DNA of 64,000 nucleotides from Dichomitus squalens LYAD-421 SS1 (taxonomy: Eukaryota; Basidiomycota; Agaricomycetes; Polyporales; Polyporaceae), in assembly GCF_000275845.1 (NCBI RefSeq), contig NW_006766885.1:1942717-2006716 (forward strand), read 5' to 3'. The notes beneath the pieces were generated by a model. The model made no database searches and had not been told where the DNA came from. It worked only from the letters and a program-made list of their open reading frames with translations. A program made the position numbers and the translations under genes. How positions within the stretch are numbered: position 1 is the first letter of the stretch; each line of letters starts with the position of its first letter. Below are positions 33,894 to 46,422 of the stretch, in pieces.

Positions 33894-36623
33894 TCAGAGC
33901 TCGTCCTCGGCGTCCCAGCGGGAGATCTTGGGGAGCGGCCGCCAGTAGTACTGCTTCGCCTTCTTCGTCTCGCTCCGCTTGCCCGGGCGGCGCATCATGC
34001 TCCGCACGAGCGTCGCCCGGTCCGCGTCCGCGTCCCGGTCTGGGTCGTAGAACCAGCGCGCCTCGAGCGACAGCGAGTGGTTCGCCAGGTCCTGCGTGCA
34101 CGCGATCATCAGCATTCAGGGACGACAACATTGCAATGGGAAGCATGAGGACGTACGGTGCCGCTGTTGACGACCTTCCCGAACACCCCGCACCGCCGCC
34201 AGCCCGCCTCGAGGATCGCCTCGATCGCGGGCACCCAGGCGCGCCGGCTCGCCGCGTCCGCTTTTGCGCCCCGGCCTCTGCCCGTCGCATCTCTGCCCTT
34301 CTCCTGATCGTCTTCGTCGGCGACGACGGCGCCTTTCAGCGTCGGCAGCGCCATGTCGCGCAGGGCGGGGCGGGCCGCCATGAGCGCGCCGTAGAGGGCA
34401 GAAGTGGCGAGCGAGGACGCGCGAGCAGTCGCGAGGGTCTCGACGAGCATCCCTTCGAGCTCGGGCGCGGGGAGCGGGAGCTCGTATGCATTTACCAAGG
34501 ATTCCGCGTCGTCGTCGTGAGCGCGCGAGGCTCTGGACTTCCCAGCTGCCGCTGTGGACGTGAAGGGCTTCGCCTTGTGGGGTGCTGCTTCTCGCGGCTT
34601 GGCCGCTGCAGGTGCGACGGGAGCGGAAGGGAGCTCCGGGCGCGCGATGTTCGTGGCGCTCTTCGGGGCAGACGAAGACTTGGCTGCCTTCGGCTTCGCG
34701 GCCGACATGGACGCGTGCAGTGGCTCGTTCTCGAGCTCGGGGTCGGGGGCCGAGCCCTTCGCGCGGGGCTTCTTCGGCTTGTCCTTCTTCCGCTCACGCT
34801 CTCCGTCCTTCTTGGGTGCCGGGGGAGGAGCTGCGGGCGACGCGTCCAAGTCGGTCTCATCGTCGGAGAGGATGGCGCGAGGGCGCTTTTTGTGCGCGGC
34901 CTTCGCGAGATGAGGATACGGCTCAGGGGACAGACGCTTCGCGTCGATTCTCTTCGGCACGTTCATGACCGCTTTCTGCACCTGCACCTCCGCCTCGCTT
35001 TCGCTGTCCGTGAAAGTGGGCGTGCGCGACCGCTTGATCTTATGCTTGGGCTTCGTTCTGGCGCCGGAAATGTCTGCGTCGTTATCGCGCCTCGCCTTCT
35101 TCCGCGGGGGCTCAGCGACAGCGTGTCTCTTCGCCTTCGCCTTGACCGGGGAGGCCGCGCGACTACTGTGGCTGCTCCTGCTCGGGCCGGCAACAAGCGC
35201 GGAGGATTCGGCATCAAGATCGACGTCCATGAGGTCAAAAACGGCATCGCCGTCCGCGATAGACGAAGGCGTGGGTGAGAGCGGAGATGATGGGATCTCC
35301 TGACCTTGTACGAATGATGGCGTGCGTGCACGCGAGGCCGAAGGGGCTACTGAGGGAGCACGGGAAGGCACGCGTGATGTTGCAGTAGTGGCGGCGACGG
35401 CCACCATCGAGGCTGACGCCGGGAACGGTACGGCCGCGCACGCGAACGCGGGGGAAGGTTCGCGTACAGCAATCTAGGCAGGCGTCCAGCGAGGGTACGG
35501 AGGGGACAGAGAAGCGGACCATGAGATCATGAGGACAAGACCAGAAGAGCGAGACGTCAATCGCATGACGCACCTGGTGAGCTGCTGATTGAACCTCGAC
35601 CTCCTCCTCAGTCACGGACTCCAAGGGCGCCATTTCTATCACGACTTCAACTCCCACTTCCGTTTCTTCGGTCGCCTCCTGCGCATCCATGACGGCTTCG
35701 GGCTCGGGGAGCACGAGCGGGGTGACATCGCCGTCTGTCACAATCTCAACATCAACGTCTTCCACCGCGACCTGAGCCTCAATCTCGGAAGCAACTTCGA
35801 CCTTCGCGCCCCCCTTCGGCAGCTCCAGTTGAGGGAGTCCATTATCAGCTGATTCCACCACAGCGGTGGCAGCAAATTGCGAATTCCGGGGAGCAGACGT
35901 AGGCGCAGGGTTGAGCAGCGCGCGCACCGAGACTCGCGACGTGATCCGGAGCGCGTCCAGAGTGGGCGAGGGCGGGCTCGCGACCGAGTCCAGGTCAAGG
36001 ACCATCTCGTCCACCCTCTCAACATGCTCGTGGCACGCGGGCGTGGACGGAGCGGTAATGGGGATGGGGGACGACGGCGGGAGCGTCAAGTCTGAATCTA
36101 GGTGCTGTTCACGTGTCGTGGCCGTGTGATCGGACGGGCGCAAGGGGGAGGACAGCGAGGATGACGATGCGGGCGTGGAGATGGGCGAGGAGGGCGGGAG
36201 ATGGTCGTCGAGCACAGCGCTGTCGTTCGCACGAGTGTCCGGAGTCGGGGGCGGGAGAAGGAGAGACGTCGAACGTCGTGAGGCCGAGCGCGCACGGATG
36301 GGGGGAGGTAGATCCGCCGGAGCCGCTGAGGTGCGGGTGCTATCGCACCGAGGCTCCGCGACGCGAGGTTCTGCTGGAAGAGCAGAGACGGATGTGGCAG
36401 GAAAAGGGAGTAGCGTGTCCACATCCTTTGGCGGAGGACGCGCGCGGGGCTTGACTGGAGGGCGAACGAATGGACGGTCGCGCTCAGACGAGGTGGTGAA
36501 CGAGATCCTGCGAGAGGGTGACGATCCTGGGAGACTCAGGATGTCGTCGAGGTCGAGCGAGAATCCGCCGTAGTCTTCGATATCGTCATCATCGTCATCT
36601 GGATGAGGGTAGTACAGGAACAT
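33894..36623 (-). CDS. Disordered, probably nuclear protein with a conserved-looking C-terminus
   Basis: I do not recognise the family. Proposed exons on the minus strand are 36623-35574, 35473-34157 and 34091-33894 (854 aa). The start is acidic (YYPHPDDDDDDIEDYGGFSLDLDD), followed by a long Ser/Pro/Thr-rich disordered region. Basic patches that look like nuclear signals follow (RHAVAEPPRKKARRD, KPKHKIKRSR, AAHKKRPRA). The C-terminal 150 residues are more ordered (ALRDMALPTLKGAVVADEDD, AWVPAIEAILEAGWRRCGVFGKVVNSG). They end in an aromatic, basic block (LEARWFYDPD, RPGKRSETKKAKQYYWRPLP, KISRWDAEDEL), which is the most likely folded module. The ATG chosen is the first in the frame; the frame is open a little further upstream from a TTG, so an additional 5' exon is possible. 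Confidence 0.6.
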
Positions 36624-37006
36624 GTATGCGCCGATCAGTATCGCAGTAACGTGGGTATTGCTCTGGAGCAAGGCTGATAAGACAAGACGGAGGGAACGGA
36701 AGGGGGGAAAGGCGAAGGCGCGCTGAACGGCCTTGAAGAGTAATGGGGCGGCGTCCGCAAAGCCGCCGAGACACGGGAGGAAGAGCTACGACGGGAAGCG
36801 AGAACAGATGCCGCACCGCCAAGGGAGAGACGATCCAATCAAGCGATGGTGAGGAAAAGTTCGAAACTGACATCGCGTCATGGCGCGGTGGGCATCATTC
36901 ACGGCCCATCAAGACGCGCGCGCAGGATCCCCTCGAGCGCGCCGTTTGCTGAAGCTTACGGCTGCACCGTATACTGAGCGCCCCGATCGCTGTCCGGATA
37001 GTACAG

Positions 37007-37891
37007 TTAGAGTCTGATATCGTCCGCTCGGACGCCAGAGCAGGAAACTCTGTGTCCACCAAACGGAAGGCGGACACGGCTCACAGTCAAGCGCGTCAAA
37101 TGACAGCAGGTCGCAGGAGGAAGAGAGGTCATGGGCTGATCGGATCGGATACCCGGATAGAGGAGTGCGAAACGGGGGAGAGGAAGTGACCGGAGAAGGG
37201 AGAGTGGGGCCACGGGGGAGGAAATGGACTGGCGAGAGGCACGAAGGGGCGTCCAGGCCAGGGGAAGACCCATGGTCTGCACGCCCGCTCGTGAGGCTAG
37301 GTGAAGTGGGTAGGGAGTGGGAGAGTAGAAGATAGGAGGATCAGGGTCAAGAGCAAGAGCAGAGCACGTACCGAGTACTACACGATTTTCTGAGGCTAAA
37401 GGAAACGAAGCACCGGGCGCGTTTGCGTCTGAGAGGGACGTAGAGGAAAAGCTGGAGCGGGGGGACGAGGCAGAAGGAGGGAGGATGGCAGCGTATGCTG
37501 GCGATGGCGCGTTCGGCGGAAGCGGCTTGGGCTCTGCAGATGGAAACTCATAGTCGTAGGCAGCACGATGGGAGAGGCCGCGAGGATAGGTGTATGCGTA
37601 GCCGTGCCCATGGTAGGCGGGCGGGCGCGTCGGACTAGAGGGCGGGTGAATGTTGGCGGTGTCAAGATGAGGACGAATAGGAGAGGAGTTGAGAGCGGAG
37701 GGAGAGGAGGGGGGAGAGGAGCTCAGAGAGTAAGAGCGGGATGGAGAGAGGGACGGGGAAGGGGGGACGAGATAATAGTCTGGGTTGGGGAGGTCGTCTT
37801 CAGAGAGGCTTTTGCGGCGAAACCTGAAGGGGATGTTGGCGAGGTCGGTGGAGACGTAGACGGGATGTTGTGAGGATCGTGTGGGGGGCAT
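37007..37891 (-). CDS. Ser/Pro-rich hypothetical protein
   Basis: A frame of 294 aa from the ATG at 37891. The N-terminus has a compact, coding-like stretch (YVSTDLANIPFRFRRKSLSE, then DDLPNPDYYLVPPSPS). The rest is Ser/Pro-rich with Tyr/His patches (YHGHGYAYTYPRG). A good intron may start at about 37373 (GTACGT) and end at about 37278 (GTGCAG). Using it changes the C-terminus and removes the less protein-like last 90 residues. It may also be the first part of a longer gene continuing into the disordered protein downstream on the same strand. Function unknown. Confidence 0.45.
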   Translation of the reverse strand: MPPTRSSQHPVYVSTDLANIPFRFRRKSLSEDDLPNPDYYLVPPSPSLSPSRSYSLSSSPPSSPSALNSSPIRPHLDTANIHPPSSPTRPPAYHGHGYAYTYPRGLSHRAAYDYEFPSAEPKPLPPNAPSPAYAAILPPSASSPRSSFSSTSLSDANAPGASFPLASENRVVLGTCSALALDPDPPIFYSPTPYPLHLASRAGVQTMGLPLAWTPLRASRQSISSPVAPLSLLRSLPLPRFALLYPGIRSDQPMTSLPPATCCHLTRLTVSRVRLPFGGHRVSCSGVRADDIRL

Positions 37892-38171
37892 CGCGTCCGT
37901 CGCGGGGCACGACGAGGGCGGGGAGCAAGAGGGCGGTGAGCAAGAGGGAGGGGAAGAGCGGGAGTCAACAGGCCGCGATCGCGTCTGTTTGCGGCTGTTG
38001 TGGATCACGCGTTTCGCGTCGACCGCGTCCCCCGCGTCATCGATCAAGGACGCCGAGTGCGCTCTGATGCTCGGCAGATCGCTCAGATATATCTCCCCCC
38101 GCCCTCCGCCTCCTCCTCGTTCCCAGATCTCACTCCATCCTCGTCTTTTCGCCACCTACCGCCCGCCCGCC

Positions 38172-38858
38172 ATGCCGCGCACCGCAGAGACCGCTAGCTA
38201 CAAGGTACGCCCCTCATTCGCCCAAATGCCATCTGCGCTCACCATCGCTCCAGTTTAACCACACCATGATTCGTGTCAAGGACCCTCAGGTCTCCCTCAA
38301 GTTCTACACCGAGGTCGGTCTTCTTCTGCAACTCCACACAGCACGAATGACCCCTTTCCCAGATTCTCGGCATGGATCTTGTCACCAGTCTGTCCTCCCA
38401 TCCCCCTCTCCTCCACCCCCTCTGCTGACCGCGTCCCCTAGAGAACGAGTTCGACTCCTTCACCCTCTACTTCCTCGCCTACGACCACGGCCAGGGCACC
38501 ACCCCCGAAAACCGCTTCAACCGCGAGGGCATCCTCGAGCTCACCCACAACCACGGCACCGAGTCCGACCCCAACTTCCACGGCTACGCCTCGGGCAACT
38601 CCGACCCCGGCCGCGGCTTCGGCCACATCGCCATCTCCGTCGACGACATCGAAAAGGCCTGCGCCCGCTTCGAGTCCCTCGGCGTCCGCTTCCAGAAGAA
38701 GCTCACCGACGGCAAGATGAAGAACATCGCCTTCATCCTCGACCCCGACGGGTCCGTCCCTTTCCTTCTCTTGCACGTCCTCCACACGAGCTCACCCATC
38801 CCACAGCTACTGGGTGGAAATCGTCCCCGGCTCACTCGAGCCCTCCATCTCTGCCTGA
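38172..38858 (+). CDS. GLO1: Glyoxalase I (lactoylglutathione lyase)
   Basis: Converts the methylglyoxal-glutathione hemithioacetal to S-lactoylglutathione in the cytosol. Proposed exons are 38172-38204, 38254-38313, 38363-38387 (25 nt), 38442-38751 and 38807-38858 (159 aa, single-domain type). Metal-ligand regions are [30 protein letters not shown] and [14 protein letters not shown]. The first ligand is His (human enzyme: Gln), as in many microbial forms. The Glu and His of the next two motifs and the final Glu of YWVEI are present. The C-terminus ([11 protein letters not shown]) closes soon after the last ligand, as expected. It runs convergent with the HAM1-like gene. Confidence 0.96.
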
Positions 38859-39203
38859 GCCATGGAATCCTCTCGAACCCCAGAGTAAACGCGCCGCGGT
38901 GTAAGATTACCCACCGACTGTATCTGTACTTGTCTCTATCAGCAGCAATCTCTATCAGAGTCCGCTCTGATCGTTTGTGCTATCATTGGTATCGTGGATG
39001 CCTGTAGCCCTACGGATGCCCGGATGCCGATGACGCGGTCACGTGTGTTACCGAACTACCGCCATGAGGGTACTCGACGCCGGGGTGCAGACCGCGAAGC
39101 TTACTGCGGCACCTTGCAAGTAATCTCGATTTGTGAGCAGAAGTGTACAGAGTCCGAACGTTCTCATCTCGGATGTCGTCTCTGGGCTCACCTGATCGTT
39201 CCG
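38859..39203. other. Convergent 3' intergenic region
   Basis: 345 bp between the glyoxalase I stop (+) and the HAM1-like stop (-). It holds the two 3' UTRs. Nothing else is visible. Confidence 0.5.
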
Positions 39204-42200
39204 TTACCACAAGTCAAACGCAGCACTCCTCCAACCTTTCTTCTTCCTCTCCACTCTCGTCCTCACCTCGCCCCTAGCCTCCGCCCCAGTTATCTCCTCT
39301 CTCATCTGTACCACCTGCTCGACATCGGCCCTCAGACTCTCCTCTGCACTCTCTTGCGCCTGAGTCACCTCCCCCGCAGCATCCCTGGCCTCTTCCGTTG
39401 CGCGCACTCGTGCGTCCTTCAGACTGAGATCGTCCGCCAGTGAGTCCGAGTCTTGCGACGAGCGTTCGCTGTACGGCCCGCCCTTCCCTGGGAGGATCTG
39501 GGGACCGATCCCGACAGCGAGCACGCTCTCCTCCGGGTCCGCACCCGTGGATGCAGAGTCCTGTATCACGGTCGTCCGGATGACCCCTCGGGCCGTCGCG
39601 CGCGTGTGCGTCTCGACGAGCGGCGTCTCTTCGTCTCCGTCCTCGTCCTCGTAGGTTCCTTCGTCATCACCAAGACCGGGCTGACCCTGAGCGGACCCGA
39701 GGAGTCCGAGCTCTTCCAGGAACGCGCCCCACCATGCCTCGGCAGCCCCTGCGCTCTCCTCGCTGCCGTCTTCGGCTCCTTCCGATGAGGGCTTCGAAGA
39801 CCCCGCACCCTGACGTGCAAGCGCGCTCTCCCTTACCTTTCCCCCGAACTGCGCGAGGCTCTCCAGAGCTGTGCGGATCTGCTCGCTCAGGACCCACGCC
39901 ACCGCCGCGCGTGCAGATGGTCCCGCGAGGGGCCGGACGAAGAGCCCGTTGAGGATCGCATGTCGGGTGCGGGCTAGGTCGATGTGCAGCCCGCGGACGT
40001 CGACATGCACGTCGGTCACTTTGAACAGCGGCCCCGCGGACGGAGCTCGGCCGGGGTCAGAGCTCGTGAAAAGCGACAGCCAAGTGCTGTTGCTTTCGAG
40101 CTGCGCGGCGGCGCCCGAGTCGAACTCGAGCTCGACGTCGACGACCAAGCCTGTCCCCGTGCCGCCCCGAGAAGGGTCGGGATCGAGATTGCCGACGTCG
40201 ACGCTGATCAGCCCTTCGTCCTCGTACGACGTGAACGGGACACGCAGCCCGCAGCAGCGTGCGCCCTTGTAGAGCATGTAGTACGCGACGTCATGGGCGG
40301 ACACACGCACGCCCTCTACATGCACGCGCGTCCGGGTCCGCGCGCTCACGCTCGTCCGCGTGGTCTGCGACTGGATCTTGGACGCCGGTAGAGGAGGGCC
40401 CTCCTCGACGGCTTCCGCGAGACCGACTTGCTCCAGCGTGCCCGCTAGGGAGGGCAGAAGGGAGGGGCCTGGCTGAGGGAGGACGATGGTGTTATCGATG
40501 TCGAGTACGACCTCGTTCCAGCTCTGGACACTGACGCGATCTGGAACGAGCGACGATTGGACCCCCAAAGTCTCCTCCCCTCGAACGCCGTGTCGAGGAG
40601 CCGTTAACAGTATAGCGTCGATCACAGCTTCGATAGTGCTGTCAACGTACTCGATGCGGGGCATCGGTATCGCGCTCGCTACTCTCAAAATCCTTGGTAG
40701 GAGCCAGAGCGCGAAACTCTGGAGCGCCTCGCGCCTTGCGAGACTTGCGCGCCCGCGCAGCGCTCCGGGAAGGCTCGCGCGAAAATCCGCACCGGCGTCG
40801 GCGACGGACGTGGCCAGGTCCGACAAGGACTTGATGAGCTCGTTCGTCGTGCGGTCCTGTCCGAGGGCAGAGATGAAGCTATCGACCTCTGCCAGGAATG
40901 TCCGGACATGCTGGACCCAATGAGACTCTGGGTCGGCCTCGGCGTCTTGCACGAGCTTGTGCGCGAGGTCGTACAACTGCTCGATGCGCATGCAGCCTGT
41001 CTCGGACGTGACATACTTGGGATCGCGGAGCGCACAGTCGAGCCAATCTCCGAGGGAGCCAAACCAGGTCCTGAGGACGACTTTGCTCTCGCTTTCGGAG
41101 AGCGCTTCGGCGGGTGCGGCGACGATGTCGGTGATGACCGCCAAGGATGCGGATAGGAGGTAGGAGAGATCGTACCCGGAAGACATTCGCTCTAGAAGGA
41201 TACGCAGGTTTTCAAGGGCTCGGGATACAGGAGGGTCCGCCCATACGACGGGAGTGAGCGTGAAGACCGGCGCCGATGCGTCGGAGAATGCCTCCGATGC
41301 CGCGCGGACTTTCATGGCATATTTGCGTGAGATGTTGAGGATTGTGCGGAGGGCGGAGCGGAACGATGGCTGTCGGTGTGCTCGAGCTACGGCCTGTTCA
41401 ATGAGTCAGTATTACGATGTCCTGTTGTTCAACGACCGCAATTCAGATCCACGTACGTCCTGCAATTGACGTATTACGGCCTCTTTCATTTTATCTGGCG
41501 CCTGTTGGATCTGCTCCGTGATTCCTGGTGTGCTCCCGGTCGCGTAGTCGTGAGGGTTTCCTTCGAGTGCTCCATCCGTGATGTTGTCTACTGCCTCTGA
41601 TGCCTTCCACCTAATTTCTTCTACCGTGCCGCCTCCAGGTCGAACTGTTTCTTCAATGTCGTCAGCGATGTTCTCTACTGTCGCAGCAGCATTCCCAACG
41701 CGCGCCGCGACGTCTGCGACAGCTTGCCGTGCTATAAGGAGAACATCGGAGAGAATCACCCGGAATGCAGCGGACGTGAGCAGGACGTATGCTAATGTGT
41801 AGATGGAGTGGAGAAGAGAGGATGCATCGGAAGCTGCTTCTTCTTGTGAAGGAAGTTCGTGCACTGGAAACGTTACCCCATAAACATGAGGGCCTGAGAG
41901 GAAGGATCGCGAATGGGAATACGTACCAACTGCGCTTACATCGACGTTCACTTCCTGGGCCACCTCCAGCGCGACGTCTGCGTGAACCGAATCAGCGGTA
42001 ATGGAGCGTAACTGGTAGAGCAAATCTTGGAGCCTATCATCATCTAAGAATGAGCACACCAATTCGTGAACAAGGCATGAGCTTCCACTAGGGCGGGTGC
42101 CACAAATACACTACGCGTCCACTGACCGTTCTTCTCCATCCCGAACTTGAGTAACGCCTGCCCGGCATTCCTGACATCTCCCAGCAACCTCCTCCAAGTA

Positions 42201-42514
42201 TCTCTCAACCCCTCTTCCTCCTCCGTTCTGGGAGCGTTTTCCCATGCTACTTCTTCCGTAAGTATATCAGAGCTCGTCACATACCGCAGGAGACGATTCG
42301 CCTGTTCCTGAGTTGGTAGCTTCCCCGCAATCAAGGCAGCGACTATGTCAGCCGCCTTGTCGTACACCGTACGCGGAGGTGGAAGGGAGTCCTTTCGAAC
42401 ATAGCCTAATCCAGATGGGATACGGCCCTCCCCGAGGAGAGGCTCACGGTCGGGTGAATGGTCGGACAAGCGTGAAGGTTTCTGCCGCCTACAACAGGAG
42501 AAGCAAAAGCCCAT
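39204..42514 (-). CDS. HAM1-like TULIP (BPI/LBP-fold) lipid-binding protein
   Basis: Proposed exons on the minus strand are 42514-42127, 42043-41927, 41863-41457 and 41393-39204 (1,033 aa). The protein starts MGFCFSCCRR, a good N-myristoylation/palmitoylation signal, so it is probably membrane-anchored. The N-terminal helical region (DIVAALIAGKLPTQEQANRL, then DDDRLQDLLYQLRSI) resembles the HAM1-like N-terminal domain of fungal TULIP proteins. The long helical middle (YTLAYVLLTSAAFRVILSDV, NISRKYAMKVRAASEAF) fits the same family. The C-terminal half has alternating strands, as in BPI-like folds (VSAHDVAYYMLYKGARCCG, LISVDVGNLDPDPS, VTDVHVDVRGLHIDLARTRH). The tail is acidic and disordered, then coiled (DVEQVVQMREEITGAEARGE). 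The fold implies lipid carriage at membranes; no substrate can be inferred. Family assignment is from memory. Confidence 0.7.
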
Positions 42515-43051
42515 GTTGTAGTCGAGGACGGTTACGGGGGAAGAAACTTGAAGGCAAGTCCTCTGCAGCCATCGCTCAAGAGACGAAGATGTGAGCGGCG
42601 AGTGACTATGACGTCGACGTCCTATGATACGACGAGCGAGCGCAGTGGCCGGAGACCGGCCCGGGTCCGACGTGGTTGTGTTGTTGTCATCTATTTGTCC
42701 CCGGTGGCTGCACTCCGCACGTTCAAGGCAGGCGGTTTGGGTGACTGGACGACTTTCCATGAGCCTCGGCTCTCCGGACGTCCGTAAAAACAGACCGAAG
42801 TGAGCAAGGCCAGTCTTCCCCACACGGGAGCTGGAAGGGATCCCCCGCCATCCTGGTCACGCGCCAGTGACTCCCGGAATGAGCGCCCAAGATCCGGAGG
42901 CTGATTCAAGCCCCGCTTTCCGACTGCAAGTAGAGTCGTAAATGTCTTCCGGAAAGACGGTTGTGCATTCTCCTTCCCATCTCTAGAATCTGCTCATCGG
43001 AGAGCGTCGCCGTCCGTCTTCGCGTCCTCTGCTGCTTGTACGTTATCCGTC
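42515..43051. promoter_or_regulatory. Divergent promoter region
   Basis: About 540 bp between the start codons of the HAM1-like gene (-) and the GTP/GDP carrier gene (+), which are head to head. It should hold both promoters. No individual element stands out. Confidence 0.5.
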
Positions 43052-44388
43052 ATGGCCCCTCAGCTCAATGTCAAGGGTAGCGACTCCGGCACGGCTCGCG
43101 TACTTGGTTCAGGAGCATCAGGTGCGTTCGTGTAGACAGCCTTCCTGACTGTCCGCTTCATGAACACAATGGTTAGGAATTGCTGAGCTGCTGGTGTTTC
43201 ATCCGGTGGATACCGTCGCGAAGCGCTTGATGAGCAACAAGTCCAAAGTGCGTACTCCCGTGCTGTCCCGCTGGCACATTGTCTCAGATTCCGCCCTTCT
43301 CTTGAACGTCCGCAGGTTTCCTCGTCTACCCTATCGTCCATCATCTTCAAGGAGTATGCGACTGCCCCTCTAGGTCGCAAGCTTCTCTCCCTCTTCCCTG
43401 GTCTTGGCTACGCTGCCGGCTACAAAGTCACCCAGCGTATATACAAGTACGGAGGACAGCCATGGTTCTCTGACATCCTCGGGAAGAATTACAAGGAGAG
43501 CTTCACGAACACCTTTGGCGAGCGTAAGGGAAAGATGGTGTTGCAGGCAACGGCCGGAAGGTAAAGCGCACAGTTGCTCCCGAAGGATTAACATATTCTG
43601 ACGCGTCGCACGAAGTCTGACTGGTATCGGCGAAGTCGTGAGTGCTGCCTGCGTGAAGCTCAGCTTATCCTATGGTGTTGTCTGACGAATCATGCCCGAC
43701 AGGTCTTGCTTCCGCTTGACGCGCTCAAGATCAAGCGTCAAGTGAATCCCGAAGCGTTTCGTGGACGTGGCGTGATTCGGATATTCCTCGAGGAAGGTAC
43801 CACTCTTTACCGCGGCTGGGGTTGGACAATCGCGCGTAACGCACCAGGAAGTTTCGCGGTACGTGTCTAATGTGATCGAGTACTCTCCAAAGCAAGCAAT
43901 TTATCAAACTTTCCCTGCTCCAGCTCTTTGGTGCGTCCGCAGTGACGAAGGAGTATCTGTTCGGCATCCAGGACTATCACAAGGCAACTTGGGGACAGAA
44001 CTTCGTTGCTTCCATCGCGGGTGCTGTTGCGTCCATCACTGTCGCTGCGCCCCTGGATACTGTCAAGACGCGTATTCAAAACGCGAATTTTGAGAGCAAA
44101 GTCTCCGGTGTTACAGTGATCAAGGACTTAATCAAGAACGAGGGTCCGACAGCGCTTTTCAAAGGTCTCACGCCCAAGGTTCGTTGTCGTCGCTCTCATT
44201 GCCGTCATGTCGATTTTCCGGTGCCGCTCTTGCGTCATTGATGCGAGCTGTGACGTAGGAAAAGATCCCTTGTAGCTCACAGACGTTGACATTTTGTTTT
44301 ACTCCAGATTTTGGTTGTAGGCCCGAAGCTCGTGTTTAGTTACACCCTTGCTCAGTCGCTCATCCCTTGGTTCTCCAAGTATGTATAA
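43052..44388 (+). CDS. GGC1: Mitochondrial GTP/GDP carrier
   Basis: Exchanges GTP and GDP across the mitochondrial inner membrane; yeast Ggc1/Yhm1 is needed for mitochondrial iron balance and genome maintenance. Proposed exons are 43052-43121, 43177-43247, 43316-43560, 43616-43637 (22 nt), 43703-43858, 43924-44178 and 44308-44388 (299 aa, usual carrier length). Carrier signature repeats are FHPVDTVAKRLMSN, LLPLDALKIKRQ and AAPLDTVKTRIQ (Px[DE]xx[KR]x[KR]). Ggc1-specific stretches are LFPGLGYAAGYKVTQRIYKY, GGQPWFSD, YRGWGWTIARNAPGSFALFG, FKGLTPKI and GPKLVFSYTLAQSLIP. These distinguish it from ADP/ATP and other carriers. No cleavable presequence is expected or seen. Confidence 0.95.
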
Positions 44389-46422
44389 GCGATGTGGTCG
44401 TTGGCGACACATACCGACGAGCTACGTATTGATATTGTCATGTAATGCTTGTCTGCTGCTGCTATTGTTGCTGCCACATGCTATCCTCTCACACGCCTTA
44501 CGACATAGACGCGCTCATGTTAGACGAGCATAAAAGTAGTGCTCTACCTCTCCGCTCATTGTGTTCATAAGGTCACCTAATAGATTGCTTTGACGGTTCC
44601 ATTTCATACTTGTCAATTTGAATGTCGATTCTAAGGTAAGATTGTATCGGATGCGGCGGCCCTCGCCATTCATGCCAAACAAACCACAACACCGGGCTAC
44701 ACTTGCCGACCGCACGCATAATGTTCAAAAATGACGTCGACTTCTCTCTCCTTGTCATCTCTCCTCCCACTAGACCCGAGCTTGCAGAACAACAATTGCT
44801 AGATATCGCACAATATATTGTCGTGCTTCAATGCCAAGGACCAGTGTGTTTTTGAGTCCCTCCCCTCTGCTACGCAGGCTTAGCGTCGTGGTACATTCTT
44901 GAATTCGCAAACGCATCATGATCGTCGATGTATTCCCAGCGTTCCTTCCTCGCTTCTTGATATGTGCAGGGCCATTCCGTGCCTGATCATGGAAGAAGTA
45001 GTCTTCATCTCTGTCGATGATCTTGACTCTCAACTAACGTCACTCGCGGTATGGTTCAATCCGATATCATGACAAACCGAATCAAATACACAACAAGGCC
45101 AATAAAAGGCTCGAGTAGAAACTGCGATCGTGATAGGTCTTTCTCTTAGCAACTGATTTGTTTGCGTCTGATTGCTAATCAACTCTTTGACTTCTCAGAA
45201 CATATTCTGAGCCCTTAGGATCGTCATGAGAGATTCCTGCAGTATTCCAGGAACTTCGTGGTAGCGTTTTGTCGCGCAAGGGGTATTCTCGGGTGAGTGA
45301 ACTTCACCTCTTCTTCTGTGAGCACTTGTTGTTGGCAATCTCTGCCGAACAACGCAAGATACCTTTGCGAAGACAGGATGCGAAGGACACCCAGCCCCAC
45401 AGCTTCCTATGAATTGGCCGAGTTTAATACCAAATGTTGTTCCCTGCCTGGGATGCGCCATTCTCGCAATCATGCGAAGTGTACGTGACCGGGTTGGGAT
45501 GCCGTACCGTACTGTGTGAGTCCGGCTGTCGTCAATCGATAACACACAGGCGACTGTGAGACGTGCCTCACCCTATCGTCTTGATCACTCACTCCATCGC
45601 TCACAGTACCTGGGCAAGGCGACATGGCCGACCATTTGGCCTCCTTCATGCTTCCACCACGCTCCTCTGACAGTTTATATCTTGACTTACAAGCTGGGTT
45701 ATTTCCCTGCCTCCCAGCTCAAAGGAGAATCTTCGGTACGGTTCCTGCTTCGACTCTCCCCTCCCTCTGGCGCACATACCCACGCTTGTACGGCGCACAC
45801 CCGCTCGGCAGTTAATTTCGCACAAAGTTGTCGGTCCCGACCACTGCTTATGGCTGGATCCCCGCTTCTTTAGCACCCGCTCTACGCTACGACGCGTCTT
45901 CTTCGTGCGCCCCATCCCCATAAGGGCGTCCGCGAGTCTTGCGTGGCTCATTGTGCGATAGTGAGTGCATCCTCACACTTCCGCTACTGTTCCGCGATTG
46001 CGCAAGCAGCATCATGGCCGCTATCATGTATTACCCACCCATTCGGCTTTCGGGTCTCTCCACTGTGAATACAGTCGAGGGTATCGACCCGAAGTACGCA
46101 TCCAAACTTCTCGCGACATTCCCCCGCGTCGCTTCGAGAACCCCGGGCACAATGCGACCGCATGCTAGGGTTGCACAGATAAAGACTCAGGCTCGTGCAA
46201 TCCTCGTTGTTTGTGCTCCATCTGTGCCTACGTCGTTTCAGCCGTGGAAGAGTGCTGTGCTTGCGCTCTGGTCCGACACCCTCTGCCTCCGAAGACACAT
46301 TTACCTGCCTTCCCTGTTCTTAATCGGTCTTCGTGCCCCGGAAAATCAACTGCGCTCCCCCACTCCCGCTCTCCTCGACATCCAACAACCCTGTTTCTGC
46401 GCTTCTCTGCTTCGGCTGAAAC
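44389..46422. other. Intergenic, 2 kb, no gene recognised
   Basis: Between the GTP/GDP carrier and the sugar transporter, both on the + strand. Frames of 90-170 codons occur but lack family motifs and overlap each other. The region before 46423 is pyrimidine-rich (about 46300-46410), consistent with the transporter promoter and 5' UTR. Confidence 0.45.
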
